Shown here one piece after another: positions 35,514-44,799 of a DNA stretch of 64,000 nt (within the stretch, counting starts at the first letter, position 1; every line of letters begins with the position of its first letter). Source of the stretch: Arachidicoccus soli (GTDB lineage Bacteria > Bacteroidota > Bacteroidia > Chitinophagales > Chitinophagaceae); assembly GCF_003600625.1 (NCBI RefSeq), contig NZ_CP032489.1:1178001-1242000 (forward strand), given 5' to 3'. The translations under genes and the position numbers were made by a program. The notes beneath the pieces are model-generated. The model saw only the letters and a list, made by a program, of their open reading frames with translations. It did not search any database and was not told where the DNA came from.

Positions 35514-37427
35514 TTATTTTACTTCTTCAAACTCTGCATCTGTTACATCATCGTGACTTTCTCCAGAAGGTTGTTCTGCTCCTGCATTTGCTTGTTGTCC
35601 GGCATCGGCAGCTGCGCCTCCCTCTTGTTGTGCTTTGTAAATATCTTCACTAGCGGCTGTCCAAGCGGCATTCATTTCTTCTAATGCTTTATCAATGGAA
35701 GAAATATCTTGTGTTTTATGCGCATCTTTCAACTTTGTCAATGCTGCTTCAATAGGAGCCTTTTTCTCTGCAGGGATTTTTTCGCCAAATTCTTTCAATT
35801 GTTTTTCTGTTTGGAAAATCAAACTATCAGCTTGATTAAGCTTATCAACTTTTTCGCGTTCAGCTTTATCGGCTGCTTCATTGGCTTTTGCTTCATTCTT
35901 CATTTTTTCAATTTCCTCTTTGCTTAAGCCACTACCTGCTTCAATACGTATTTTTTGTTCTTTACCTGTTCCTTTGTCCTTTGCGCTTACATGTAATATG
36001 CCATTAGCGTCAATATCAAAAGTTACTTCAATTTGCGGAACACCTCTTGGTGCTGGTGGGATACCGTCTAGGTTAAATACGCCAAGGCTTTTATTGTCTT
36101 TTGCCATTGAACGCTCACCTTGTAAGATATGTATTTGTACACCAGGTTGATTGTCACTAGCGGTTGAATATACTTCTGTCTTTTTTGAAGGTATAGTCGT
36201 ATTTGCAGGAATCATCGGTGTCATTACACTACCCATTGTTTCAATACCCAAAGTAAGTGGGGTAACGTCTAACAACAATACATCTTTCACTTCTCCTGTT
36301 AATACAGCACCCTGAATAGCAGCACCAATTGCAACTACTTCATCTGGGTTAACACTTTTATTTGGTTTTCTTCCAAAGAATTTTTCTACAATTTCCTGTA
36401 CTTTAGGAATACGGGTAGAACCCCCTACTAAAATTACTTCATCTATATCGGAAGCTTTATAGCCGGCATCTTTTAATGCCGCTTCACAAGGTTTTAAACA
36501 ACGGTCAAATAAAGAATCTGCTAAGCTTTCAAATTTTGCACGGCTTAATTTTTTTACCAAGTGTTTAGGTACACCATCTACAGCTGTGATATAAGGTAAG
36601 TTGATTTCGGTTTCGTTAGAAGAAGATAATTCAACTTTAGCTTTTTCTGAAGCCTCTTTTAGACGTTGTAAGGCCATTGGGTCTTTGCGTAAATCGATTG
36701 CTTCTTCATTTTTAAATTCATCAGCTAACCAATCCATAATTACCTTATCAAAATCGTCACCACCTAAATGCGTGTCACCATTAGTAGATTTTACTTCGAA
36801 TACACCATCTCCTAAATCCAAGATAGAAATATCAAAAGTACCACCGCCTAAGTCGAATACAGCAATTTTATGCTCTTTACCACCTTTGTCCAGACCGTAG
36901 GCCAGGGCAGCGGCTGTTGGTTCATTTACAATACGACGTACATTTAAGCCTGCGATTTCACCTGCTTCTTTTGTTGCCTGACGTTGTGCATCGTTGAAAT
37001 AAGCAGGAACAGTAATAACTGCTTCAGTTACCTCTTGTCCCAAATAATCTTCAGCCGTTTTTTTCATTTTCTGCAGGGTCATTGCAGAAATTTCCTGAGG
37101 CGTATATTGACGTCCGTCAATATCAACACGGACAGTATTATTATCACCTTTTACTACTTTGTAGCTATAATGTGTAATTTCATTACCTACTTCATCAAAT
37201 TTACGGCCCATAAAACGCTTCACACTCATGATCGTGTTTTGTGGATTCGTAATTGCTTGACGTTTAGCAGGATCACCTACTTTACGCTCGCCATTCTTTA
37301 AGAAGGCTACTACAGAAGGTGTGGTACGGCGACCTTCGTCATTTGCAATAACAACTGGTTCATTGCCTTCCATTACTGACACGCAACTATTGGTTGTTCC
37401 TAAGTCAATACCTATTATTTTTCCCAT
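35514..37427 (-). CDS. dnaK: molecular chaperone DnaK (Hsp70)
   Basis: 637 residues, full length. Nucleotide-binding domain begins [20 protein letters not shown] and shows [36 protein letters not shown] and [14 protein letters not shown]. The substrate-binding domain follows ([30 protein letters not shown]), then a helical lid and the acidic tail ending EFEEVK, the conserved EEVD-like motif of bacterial DnaK. No dnaJ or grpE is adjacent. The upstream 228 bases hold no CIRCE element (TTAGCACTC dyad) and no clear TAnnTTTG box, so the heat-shock control is not visible. Confidence 0.99.
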   Translation of the reverse strand: MGKIIGIDLGTTNSCVSVMEGNEPVVIANDEGRRTTPSVVAFLKNGERKVGDPAKRQAITNPQNTIMSVKRFMGRKFDEVGNEITHYSYKVVKGDNNTVRVDIDGRQYTPQEISAMTLQKMKKTAEDYLGQEVTEAVITVPAYFNDAQRQATKEAGEIAGLNVRRIVNEPTAAALAYGLDKGGKEHKIAVFDLGGGTFDISILDLGDGVFEVKSTNGDTHLGGDDFDKVIMDWLADEFKNEEAIDLRKDPMALQRLKEASEKAKVELSSSNETEINLPYITAVDGVPKHLVKKLSRAKFESLADSLFDRCLKPCEAALKDAGYKASDIDEVILVGGSTRIPKVQEIVEKFFGRKPNKSVNPDEVVAIGAAIQGAVLTGEVKDVLLLDVTPLTLGIETMGSVMTPMIPANTTIPSKKTEVYSTASDNQPGVQIHILQGERSMAKDNKSLGVFNLDGIPPAPRGVPQIEVTFDIDANGILHVSAKDKGTGKEQKIRIEAGSGLSKEEIEKMKNEAKANEAADKAEREKVDKLNQADSLIFQTEKQLKEFGEKIPAEKKAPIEAALTKLKDAHKTQDISSIDKALEEMNAAWTAASEDIYKAQQEGGAAADAGQQANAGAEQPSGESHDDVTDAEFEEVK

Positions 37428-37655
37428 ATTTATTAAATTTTATAATTTACAATTTTATTAAATACTAGTATTCAAGCATTGTGCCATTACAAGAAGTTGT
37501 GCAAAAATGACAGTTTTGCAATCGGCCTAAATATTATAGTTTGCAATATATTATTGAAATACTGATGGAATGTCAGGCGTTTTAAATTCTCAAAAACTTA
37601 TAGAAGTATGACAATGTGGTAACAAATAATATACCTGATTATATTGCAATAAGCA

Positions 37656-38768
37656 TTATCTGTGAAGGAAATCAATCACTGCCTTCGCAGCATTTTGGGA
37701 CGCATTTCCACCTGCTGAGAGTAAGTTCTTTAGTTGATCATAATCATTGATGACCCTAGAACGTATATTTTCGTTGTTTAATATATATTCGAGTTCGCGT
37801 CGTATGTTATGTACAGTTAGTGCTTGCTGAATAAGCTCGGTGACCACAGGTTTATTCATAATGAGATTTACCAATGAGATATATTTAATTTTTATTAATC
37901 TTTTGGCAATCTGGTAACTAATGTTACTGCCTTTGTAGCATACAATTTCAGGAACACTAAATAATGCTGTTTCCAGTGTTGCAGTTCCACTTGTAACTAG
38001 GGCTGCATAAGCATTTGAAAGTAATTTGTAAGTCCCGTCCTCTACAGAGGTAACATTTGGGTAAGGTGCAAGCATTTCTTGATAAAATTCATTTGCTAAG
38101 GATGGTGCTTTAGCCACGATAAATTGGTAGGCTGGAAAATGCTTGGAAGCCTCTAGCATGATCGGCAACTTTTTTCGAATTTCTTGTTTGCGACTTCCGG
38201 GCAATAAGGCAATTATTTTTTCCTTATCAAAAGATGGTGCGGGAGCCTCATTTTTTTTAAAATCCTCAATCACTTTCACCAATGGGTGCCCGACATATTC
38301 TACATCCCAGTTAAAATTTTGTTTAAAATATTCTTTTTCGAATGGAAGAATAACCAGCATCTTATCAATGCTTTGCATCATTTTTGGCACACGACTTTCT
38401 TTCCAGGCCCAGACCTGTGGGGAAATATAATAGACTACTTTTATATTTTGCTTTTTCGCCCATTCGGCAATGCGCAAATTAAATCCTGGATAATCTATTA
38501 AAACCAATACGTCCGGATTATATTCCTGAATATCTTTTTTGCAAAATGTGAGGTTTTGCAGGATGGTTGGTAAGTTACTGATCACTTCGATAAAACCCAT
38601 AAATGCCAGATCACGATAATGCTTTACCAAAATAGCACCAGAAGACTGCATTTTATCGCCGCCCCAGCAACGCACCTGACAATCTGTATCTAAATCGTAT
38701 AATTCTTTTATCAGATTGCTACCGTGCAAATCGCCACTTGCCTCACCGGCTATAATGTAGTATTTCAA
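37656..38768 (-). CDS. lpxB: lipid-A-disaccharide synthase
   Basis: Condenses UDP-2,3-diacylglucosamine with lipid X to make the lipid A disaccharide at the inner membrane. 370 residues of the GT19 family: start KYYIIAGEASGDLHGSNLI, WGGDKMQSSGA, FMGFIEVISNLPTIL, VLIDYPGFNLRIA, YYISPQVWAWKESR, LPFEKEYF, YVGHPLV, ALLPGSRKQEI and the nucleotide-binding SGTATLETALF. Third gene of an SDR / SAM-adenosyltransferase-like / lpxB unit, 40 bases after the preceding gene. Confidence 0.97.
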   Translation of the reverse strand: MKYYIIAGEASGDLHGSNLIKELYDLDTDCQVRCWGGDKMQSSGAILVKHYRDLAFMGFIEVISNLPTILQNLTFCKKDIQEYNPDVLVLIDYPGFNLRIAEWAKKQNIKVVYYISPQVWAWKESRVPKMMQSIDKMLVILPFEKEYFKQNFNWDVEYVGHPLVKVIEDFKKNEAPAPSFDKEKIIALLPGSRKQEIRKKLPIMLEASKHFPAYQFIVAKAPSLANEFYQEMLAPYPNVTSVEDGTYKLLSNAYAALVTSGTATLETALFSVPEIVCYKGSNISYQIAKRLIKIKYISLVNLIMNKPVVTELIQQALTVHNIRRELEYILNNENIRSRVINDYDQLKNLLSAGGNASQNAAKAVIDFLHR

Positions 38769-38808
38769 GTTTTATATTTGATGTAAAATGTAAATAAAAT
38801 AACATTAT

Positions 38809-39666
38809 TTATTCAAAAAAGATACGAATAGTTTGGTACACCCAATCACGCTTCCCACTATTTTTTGCTTCACTAAATGCTTGAGAATTAGCGAAAGAGG
38901 AATTTTCAGTTTTATATCCTTTTAGCCCAAATAGCCCGGCAAGATTTCCATTTTTTATGGCTAATTCTAACATTCCTGCAGAATTAAAGGTCGCAATGTA
39001 GTCTTCATTATTAGAGGAAGAATAGTTTTCTTGTATCTCGGTGATAATACTATTACCACGCCCAAAATTGATATTATAATTGCGCCCTTTGCGGCATTCT
39101 TCAAACTCAATTTCGGAGATATTTACCACAACATTTTCAAACCTATCAATAAAAATAATTTGCCCCTCTATCCAGTCGCTACTAAAAGTTGGGCGCATTG
39201 GATAGCGCTCCACAAAATTATCCGTTGCTTGACCTACTTGCAGGGATGATCTTCCTGTAGCTAATTTATGCGCTGCTAAAGCAATATTTTCTAAACATTG
39301 AATCGTATTAATTTTTGCCTCTTTTTTTATGGGTAATCTAAAAACATTATCGGGTTTCTGTTTACAAATCATCGTTAAAATACCATTATCCGGACAAAGG
39401 ATATATTGTTTGCCATATTTGGCCAATAGTAACTGACTTGGATTAAATTCAAATAAATTTACCAATACAATATGTACGGTTTCTTCCGGATAATATTTAA
39501 ATGCATTCACGCATATATATGCAGCTTCAGCAAAATTAGTAGATGACAATTGATGTGTGATATCTACTATTTGCGCATTAGGCTGCAATGTCAATAACTG
39601 CCCTTTAAAAGCGCCTATAACAAAATCGTTGGTGCCAATATCAGTTGATAGTGTAATGATGGCCAT
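38809..39666 (-). CDS. SAM hydroxide adenosyltransferase-like protein (DUF62), divergent active site
   Basis: 285 residues. The fold family is recognisable: ITLSTDIGTNDFVIGAFKGQLL (D9 in TDIG), IVDITHQLSSTNFAEAAYI, YILCPDNGILTMI, and the C-terminal barrel with EGQIIFIDRFENVVVNIS. Family members hydrolyse S-adenosylmethionine to adenosine and methionine, and relatives are the chlorinase and fluorinase. Here the usual VDPGVG...RR segment reads LVNLFEFNPSQLLL (Asn70 in place of the catalytic Asp), and the HGRD...AP motif before the second domain reads QCLENIALAAH. The Asp-Arg-His triad is therefore not evident. It may be an altered-function subgroup. Encoded between SDR (14-base gap) and lpxB. 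Confidence 0.82.
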   Translation of the reverse strand: MAIITLSTDIGTNDFVIGAFKGQLLTLQPNAQIVDITHQLSSTNFAEAAYICVNAFKYYPEETVHIVLVNLFEFNPSQLLLAKYGKQYILCPDNGILTMICKQKPDNVFRLPIKKEAKINTIQCLENIALAAHKLATGRSSLQVGQATDNFVERYPMRPTFSSDWIEGQIIFIDRFENVVVNISEIEFEECRKGRNYNINFGRGNSIITEIQENYSSSNNEDYIATFNSAGMLELAIKNGNLAGLFGLKGYKTENSSFANSQAFSEAKNSGKRDWVYQTIRIFFE

Positions 39667-39680
39667 TTTATAAGTTGTAC

Positions 39681-40487
39681 TTATTTAATGAGTTCGTTAT
39701 TGTTAAAATAAAATTTTCTAATGAGTTTGTCTGCAAGTGCTGGGAGGAACCTGTTGAGATATACAGCTTCTTTTCCTTGTGTAGTCAATATAAGCGTACG
39801 CTTTCTTTTTTCAATAGCCTCAAATATATGTTGGGCGCACTGTTCGGCGCTCATCATTTTTTCTTCTTTCATTAAGGATTCTGCTTCCGGTTTTGCATCT
39901 TTGTTTAATGCAACTTTTCTGATATTAGAACTGGTAAACCCGGGACAAACTGTTACCACCGAAACGCCTGTTTCTACCAATTCTGTACGTATCGATTCTA
40001 ACCAACCATTTAATGCAAATTTAGAAGCAGAATAGCCGCTTCTTCCCGGCAATCCTCTGAAACCGGCAATGGAAGATACGCCCACTACTACTCCTTGATT
40101 CTGAATTAAAAAGGGTAGGGCGAATTTTGTACAATACACTGCTCCCCAAAAATTCACATCCATTAATTTTCGAAGTGTTTCTAATTCGGTATCTACAAAT
40201 AATGCACGCATAGAAATACCGGCATTATTGATTAGGACATCGATGCTGCCATATATTTTAATTACTTTTTGAATAAAAGAATTGCATTCATTTTCTTTGC
40301 TGATATCTGCTGTATGCGTCAATAAAGGCATATCAGGATATTGTGTTTGCAAATGATACAATTTATCGAAGTTTCTACTACAGGTGGCTACTTTAGCTCC
40401 TTGTTGCAAAAATATATCTACTAGTGCGCGGCCAATTCCTTCAGAACCACCCGTGATTACGATTACTTTATTTTTAAATTGTGACAT
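39681..40487 (-). CDS. short-chain dehydrogenase/reductase
   Basis: 268 residues, classical SDR with cofactor motif TGGSEGIGRA near residue 12, NNAGISM, catalytic Ser in VGVSSIAGFRG and YSASK (Tyr and Lys), then VCPGFTSSNI. An extended C-terminus with an amphipathic tail suggests membrane association like 3-ketosphinganine-reductase-type SDRs, but the substrate is open. Start chosen at ATG 40487 (MSQFKNKVIVITGG) because the longer TTG start at 40508 lies inside the -7 element. First gene of the unit that continues with the DUF62 protein and lpxB. Confidence 0.9.
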   Translation of the reverse strand: MSQFKNKVIVITGGSEGIGRALVDIFLQQGAKVATCSRNFDKLYHLQTQYPDMPLLTHTADISKENECNSFIQKVIKIYGSIDVLINNAGISMRALFVDTELETLRKLMDVNFWGAVYCTKFALPFLIQNQGVVVGVSSIAGFRGLPGRSGYSASKFALNGWLESIRTELVETGVSVVTVCPGFTSSNIRKVALNKDAKPEAESLMKEEKMMSAEQCAQHIFEAIEKRKRTLILTTQGKEAVYLNRFLPALADKLIRKFYFNNNELIK

Positions 40488-40505
40488 ATTAAATAGATTA
40501 TGCTG

Positions 40506-40513
40506 CAAAAGTA
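40506..40513 (-). promoter_or_regulatory. -7 element of the SDR-lpxB unit (TACTTTTG on - strand)
   Basis: Exact TAnnTTTG on the - strand, 18 bases before the ATG at 40487. No TTTG -33 box at the canonical spacing was found. Confidence 0.5.
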
Positions 40514-40565
40514 ATTACTTAATTTCAGCAGCTGTTTTTGTAAGGTAAAAAAATTATATGAAATG

Positions 40566-40602
40566 AAAAAGCCGGAAAACTATTTTGTTGTATTCTCCGG
40601 CT
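40566..40602 (-). terminator. terminator after the Mla-type ATPase gene
   Basis: Arms agccgga (40570-40576) and tccggct (40596-40602) close a 19-base loop with partial further pairing. On the - strand the right arm is followed by ttttcattt. It lies 33 bases beyond the ATPase stop codon. Confidence 0.7.
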
Positions 40603-40634
40603 CCTTACAATTTCTTATTTATTTAAAAGAAATG

Positions 40635-41414
40635 CTATTTGGCCTTTTGCTTATCTTCTTCCATACGCATTTCTTTTACATCCTGTAAAAATTGTGAAGC
40701 AAAAATGAATTTGTTCAGCATTTCATCTTTACTGTGAATAATTTCTTGATTGTTGCCTTCCCAACGTTTTTGACCGTTATACATATATACAATGTGATCA
40801 CCAATTTCCATTACACTATTCATATCGTGGGTAATTACTACAGTGGTCATTTGATATTCTTCTGTGATTTCCTTAATTAATTTATCGATTAATAAAGATG
40901 TCTGCGGATCTAAACCAGAATTCGGCTCATCACAAAATAGATATTTCGGATTAAGCACAATTGCACGAGCAATCCCCACTCTTTTTTTCATTCCTCCACT
41001 TATCTCAGCAGGAAGTTTTTTGTTGGAATCTTTCAAATTTACGCGCGCCAATACATCGTTTACACGTTTCTTCTTTTCATTTATGGACATATTTGAAAAC
41101 ATGTCCAGTGGAAACATCACATTTTGTTCTACCGTCATGGAATCAAAGAGTGCAGAACCTTGAAATAACATGCCAATTTGTTGGCGTAGCTCTTTTCTTT
41201 CTTTTTTCTCGAGTTGTAAAATATTTTGATTTTCGAATAATATTTCCCCTTCATCGGGTTTAAACAACCCTACAATACATTTGGTTAGAACAGTTTTGCC
41301 GCTTCCGCTCGCACCAATTATAAGATTACATTTACCAGCCTCCATTACCATTGAAACTCCTTTGATAATAGGCTTCCCGTCAAAACTTTTTTTTACATCT
41401 TTTAATTCAATCAT
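40635..41414 (-). CDS. MlaF/Mkl-type ABC transporter ATP-binding protein
   Basis: 259 residues. Walker A GASGSGKT, Q-loop LFQGSALFDSMTVEQNVMFPL, signature ISGGMKKRVGIARA, Walker B YLFCDEPNSGLDP, switch TTVVITHDM. The 'GSALFDSMTV..NV.FPL' wording is that of MlaF-type ATPases that energise inner-membrane phospholipid transport (with MlaE permease and MCE proteins). No mlaE or MCE gene is adjacent; the upstream neighbour is lysA, 45 bases away. The permease is therefore presumably elsewhere, or this ATPase serves another MlaE-family permease. Confidence 0.9.
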   Translation of the reverse strand: MIELKDVKKSFDGKPIIKGVSMVMEAGKCNLIIGASGSGKTVLTKCIVGLFKPDEGEILFENQNILQLEKKERKELRQQIGMLFQGSALFDSMTVEQNVMFPLDMFSNMSINEKKKRVNDVLARVNLKDSNKKLPAEISGGMKKRVGIARAIVLNPKYLFCDEPNSGLDPQTSLLIDKLIKEITEEYQMTTVVITHDMNSVMEIGDHIVYMYNGQKRWEGNNQEIIHSKDEMLNKFIFASQFLQDVKEMRMEEDKQKAK

Positions 41415-41458
41415 AGTTTCATTTAATTAAAAAGTTGGGGGTGAATGTAAACGATTTT

Positions 41459-42682
41459 CTATAACACTTCTATTTGATTGCGTAACAAATCTTCAAATGT
41501 ATCTCTTCTTCTTATTAAATGTACATCATTATTTATTACCAAAACTTCTGCAGGTTTTAAACGAGAATTAAAATTACTGCTCATTTCAAAACCATAAGCT
41601 CCGGCATTATAAAAACAAAGCAAATCGCCTTCATGTGTTTCTGCTATTTTTCTGTCCCAGGCGAAGGTATCTGTTTCACAAATATTGCCTACGACTGTAT
41701 AAATTCTTTCTGAGCCTTTAGGGTTACTGATATTTTCCACCCGATGATATGCCTCATAAAACATAGGACGGATAAGATGATTAAACCCGGAATCTACTCC
41801 AACGAATACTGTCGCAGTTGTTTGTTTTATAACATTGGCTTTAACCACAAAATATCCTGATTCACTTACAAGATATTTCCCCGGCTCAAACCATATTTGC
41901 AATTTTTTACCTATTTCTTTTTCAAATGCTTTAAAGGCTTCCCCTACCTTTTTACCCAATGTTTCTACATCTGTTTCTATATCTGTTTCTTCATAAGGCA
42001 CTTTAAACCCGCTGCCCAAATCTAAAAATTCAATTTTCGGAAAATGCCGAGCTAAATCGAGCATTACATCCAAAGCATTTAAAAATAAATTGATATCTTT
42101 TATTTCGCTGCCGGTATGAATATGTAATCCGCGTACATGTAGTTTAGTCGTTTTAACCACACGTTCTATATGCCGCATCTGATGAATAGAAATGCCAAAT
42201 TTACTATCTACGTGGCCGGTCGATATTTTGTAATTCCCCCCTGCCATTATATGCGGGTTTAATCGAATACTGATTGGATAGGAACCCCCGTATTTATTGC
42301 CAAACCGCTCTAGGAAAGAAATATTATCAATGTTGATATTTACACCTAATTCTTTGCCTGCTTCTACTTCAGAAAAATCGACACTGTTGGGGGTAAACAT
42401 AATTTGTTGTGGTTCGAATCCAGCTGCCAGGCCCAACTTTACTTCGTTTATGCTTACACAGTCCAAATCAGTTCCAATACTTTTCATCAGTTTTAAGATG
42501 TTGATATTGGTCAGTGCTTTGCAGGCATAAAAAAAGCGCGTATCTGTTTTCGCAAATGCTTTTTTTAATTTATTGTACTGTTCTTTAATTTTTTCAGCAT
42601 GGTAAATATACACCGGCGTACCATATTCATTGGCAATTGCCGACAGTTGTTCATTAGAAAGTTGCATGGATAATTTATTCAT
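41459..42682 (-). CDS. lysA: diaminopimelate decarboxylase
   Basis: Last step of lysine synthesis, PLP fold-type III. About 407 residues: PLP Lys in FFYACKALTN, CVSINEVKLGLAAG, FTPNSV, KFGIS, LHIHTGSEI, FLDLGSGFKVPY, EPGKYLVSESGYFV, GNICETDTFAWDRKI and FYNAGAYGFEMSSNFNSRLKPAEVLV. The start at ATG 42682 (MNKLSMQLSNEQL) is preferred over an upstream non-ATG extension; a near-consensus -7 box lies just before it. Transcribed with the Mla-type ATPase. Confidence 0.96.
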   Translation of the reverse strand: MNKLSMQLSNEQLSAIANEYGTPVYIYHAEKIKEQYNKLKKAFAKTDTRFFYACKALTNINILKLMKSIGTDLDCVSINEVKLGLAAGFEPQQIMFTPNSVDFSEVEAGKELGVNINIDNISFLERFGNKYGGSYPISIRLNPHIMAGGNYKISTGHVDSKFGISIHQMRHIERVVKTTKLHVRGLHIHTGSEIKDINLFLNALDVMLDLARHFPKIEFLDLGSGFKVPYEETDIETDVETLGKKVGEAFKAFEKEIGKKLQIWFEPGKYLVSESGYFVVKANVIKQTTATVFVGVDSGFNHLIRPMFYEAYHRVENISNPKGSERIYTVVGNICETDTFAWDRKIAETHEGDLLCFYNAGAYGFEMSSNFNSRLKPAEVLVINNDVHLIRRRDTFEDLLRNQIEVL

Positions 42683-42692
42683 TTTAGCTGCA

Positions 42693-42700
42693 CGAAAATA
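42693..42700 (-). promoter_or_regulatory. -7-like element of lysA (TATTTTCG on - strand)
   Basis: One mismatch to TAnnTTTG, ten bases before the ATG at 42682, again implying a very short mRNA leader. Confidence 0.35.
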
Positions 42701-42748
42701 AGAAACCTTAAGGTTATGCAATGTTTTATTTAAGAATGTTTGTAAAAA

Positions 42749-42784
42749 AAAAGACCGTCCATTAAATGAACGGTCTTTTACACT
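42749..42784 (-). terminator. terminator of the PorT-like gene
   Basis: Perfect 10-bp arms aaaagaccgt / acggtctttt (42749-42758, 42770-42779) with an 11-base loop. On the - strand a run of T follows. Begins 11 bases downstream of the PorT-like stop codon. Confidence 0.82.
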
Positions 42785-42794
42785 TAAATTTTAT

Positions 42795-43379
42795 TTATAA
42801 AATAGAAAAACCGACACCTAATTGTATTTGCTGGTTCTTCCATTTTTGTTGATTGCTGATATCGTTGATATTTGACAATCCAATATTATAACGACCGTAG
42901 ATACGCAATCCACCAAGATTCAATTGTACTCCGGCAACAGCAGCAAAATCGCCACTTTTAATAGCATTTTTGCCATTCTGTATCAAGGATGAATCCTTGT
43001 TCATTAAAATGCTGTATTGTGGACCAACATTTATTGTCAGCAGCTTATTTACATTGATTCGTAGTAAAAGAGGAATACTTAGATAATTCAATTTAGCATC
43101 TTTTGTAGACTGATAGTATGAATTTGCGTCGGACTGTCGGCTTTGTGTCGTTGTATTTGTCTGATTAAATAAAACTTCCGGCTGAATACCAATTGTTTTA
43201 CCAAAATCGTATTCTAAAAAAGCACCGGCATGAACTCCAAACTGGAATCCATTTTTAAAGGATTCGCCTTGAATCTTGTTAAGATTTCCACCGGCTTTGA
43301 TACCAAGTGCAAAATGCTGCGCATTGGCAAAACCCCCTAGCAATAATAAGGTAAGGAGCGTTAAGAGCGTTTTTTTCAT
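42795..43379 (-). CDS. PorT-family outer-membrane beta-barrel protein
   Basis: 194 residues from ATG 43379 (MKKTLLTLLTLLLLGGFANAQ, a clean signal peptide; the longer frame from 43445 has no such start). The mature part is an eight-strand-type OMP barrel of the PorT/OMP_b-brl_2 group: FALGIKAGGNLNKIQG, FQFGVHAGAFLEYDFGKTIGIQPEVLF, YLSIPLLLRINV, INVGPQYSILM, VAGVQLNLGGLRIYGRYNIGLSNI, QIQLGVGFSIL. No partner gene. Structural or adhesive role is unknown; it is not the gliding/secretion PorT itself on this evidence. Confidence 0.88.
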   Translation of the reverse strand: MKKTLLTLLTLLLLGGFANAQHFALGIKAGGNLNKIQGESFKNGFQFGVHAGAFLEYDFGKTIGIQPEVLFNQTNTTTQSRQSDANSYYQSTKDAKLNYLSIPLLLRINVNKLLTINVGPQYSILMNKDSSLIQNGKNAIKSGDFAAVAGVQLNLGGLRIYGRYNIGLSNINDISNQQKWKNQQIQLGVGFSIL

Positions 43380-43541
43380 TTGAAACTTTTTATGGTTTTG
43401 TAACAAAAACAATTCCAATTTCTTGTGATCAAAGATAATTATCAAAATTAAATATTTATATCAATTTGGTGTTTTTTTATAAAATAGCAGCAACTTTATA
43501 TTTTATTCCAAATTAAAGTTCAAAAGTATTACATTCTAATT

Positions 43542-44042
43542 ATGCACAATATTTTGACCATTAGAGATGCTGAAGAAACTGATTTATTGACTATTAAAGA
43601 AATAATGAATGATGCAGTCCTCAATACTACAGCAATTTATGATTATTATGAAAGAGATGAACAATATGTAAAAAACTGGTTTTCCAATATGCAAAAGCAA
43701 TCCATGCCTATAATTGTTTGTGCTTATGAAGGTAAATGTGCTGGATATGGATGTTACACCATTTTTCGCCCCAAAGACGGGTATCGTTTTTGTGTAGAAC
43801 ATTCAGTGTATGTTCATAAAGATTTTAGAGGGAAAGGTATTGGTGCACAATTGTTAACCGCCTTGATTAAAAGAGCTAAGGTCGACAATTATCATACGAT
43901 GATTGCAGGTATCGATGCTGATAATAAATTCAGTATTGAATTTCACAAGAAATACGGGTTTGTAGAAGTGGGATACTTAAAGGGAGTAGGTTACAAATTT
44001 GACCGTTGGTTAGATTTAGTATTTATGCAAAAAATGCTGTGA
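43542..44042 (+). CDS. GNAT-family N-acetyltransferase (phosphinothricin-acetyltransferase-like)
   Basis: 166 residues. IRDAEETDLLTIKEIMNDAVLNTTAIYDY at the N-terminus is characteristic of the Pat/Bar-like GNAT subgroup. The acetyl-CoA loop is FRGKGIGAQLLTAL (about 96-109), followed by AGIDADNKFSIEFHKKYGFVEVGYLKGVGYKFDRW. The natural substrate is probably an amino-acid-type amine (methionine sulfoximine or similar); resistance to phosphinothricin is not implied. Stand-alone gene whose 3' end is embedded in a terminator stem. Confidence 0.92.
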   Translation: MHNILTIRDAEETDLLTIKEIMNDAVLNTTAIYDYYERDEQYVKNWFSNMQKQSMPIIVCAYEGKCAGYGCYTIFRPKDGYRFCVEHSVYVHKDFRGKGIGAQLLTALIKRAKVDNYHTMIAGIDADNKFSIEFHKKYGFVEVGYLKGVGYKFDRWLDLVFMQKML

Positions 44043-44066
44043 AATAAGTTCCACAGCATTTTTATT
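44030..44066. terminator. bidirectional terminator overlapping the GNAT stop codon
   Basis: 12-bp perfect arms aaaaatgctgtg (44030-44041) and cacagcattttt (44052-44063) with a 10-base loop. The GNAT stop codon (44040-44042) is within it, and the convergent pepE gene ends at 44066. Confidence 0.78.
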
Positions 44067-44767
44067 TAAAAAGAGATTTCACTATGTGCCGCTAATTCAT
44101 ATGGCTCTTTGTCTTTTTCAAAGATTTTTGCCGGTAGGCTTCCCTCTAGTTTAACCAAATCATTCTTTACACGAATCCAACTACCTTCTCTTAATCCAAT
44201 TACAGGTATTTGATTTTGGGAAAGAAATTCCTTTATACGCGTTTCTCTTGTTTCACCCATACTTTTCGTATAAGTAGCTTCATCCAGAAAGTGAGGATTG
44301 ATATTAAAGTCCACTAGCCCCATCGTTTCAAAAGACGATGGATATACAATTGGCATATCATTGGTCGTTTGCATATTCATACCCCCAATATTGCTGCCCG
44401 CGCTGCAACCAAGATAAGGCTTGCCTTTCAGCACCTCATCCCTAAGCATGTACATTAATTTATGTTCATGTAATTGTTTCACTAATAGAAATGTATTACC
44501 CCCTCCAGTGAAAAAACCTTGTGCATTTTTTATAGCGTCTGTTACAGTTGAAAATTCATGCAGCCCTTTTACTTTCTTATTTATTGATGCAAAGAAACTG
44601 CGTGCTTTTTCGGTATATTCGTCGTGAGAAATACCGCTAGGGCGAGCATATGGAATAAATATTATTTCATCTACAGATTTAAATAGCTCTATAATTTCAC
44701 TCTTCAAATAATTCAAATAAGTACCACCTAAAAGAGTAGATGTGCTAGCAAGGAGGATATCGCGCAT
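44066..44767 (-). CDS. pepE: dipeptidase E (peptidase S51, alpha-aspartyl dipeptidase)
   Basis: 233 residues. Cleaves Asp-X dipeptides in the cytoplasm. Nucleophile Ser in GCSAGSNIGG (nucleophile elbow), AQGFFTGGGNTFLLV, DIPIVYP-like DMPIVYPSSFETMG, and the His in DFNINPHFLD complete the S51 pattern. Third gene of a phoH / DUF4878 / pepE unit (32-base gap). Confidence 0.94.
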   Translation of the reverse strand: MRDILLASTSTLLGGTYLNYLKSEIIELFKSVDEIIFIPYARPSGISHDEYTEKARSFFASINKKVKGLHEFSTVTDAIKNAQGFFTGGGNTFLLVKQLHEHKLMYMLRDEVLKGKPYLGCSAGSNIGGMNMQTTNDMPIVYPSSFETMGLVDFNINPHFLDEATYTKSMGETRETRIKEFLSQNQIPVIGLREGSWIRVKNDLVKLEGSLPAKIFEKDKEPYELAAHSEISF

Positions 44768-44799
44768 AAAAATATTTACAAGTACAAGCCTTCTATAAT

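Noticed and set aside
37428-37655. CIRCE or other heat-shock operator upstream of dnaK
   Set aside because: Searched by eye for TTAGCACTC-N9-GAGTGCTAA and found nothing similar; no clear -7 box either.
44421-44627. Opposite-strand ORFs inside pepE and similar shadows within dnaK, aspS and the GH63-like gene
   Set aside because: They lie antisense to genes with strong family matches and show no protein-family features or start signals.
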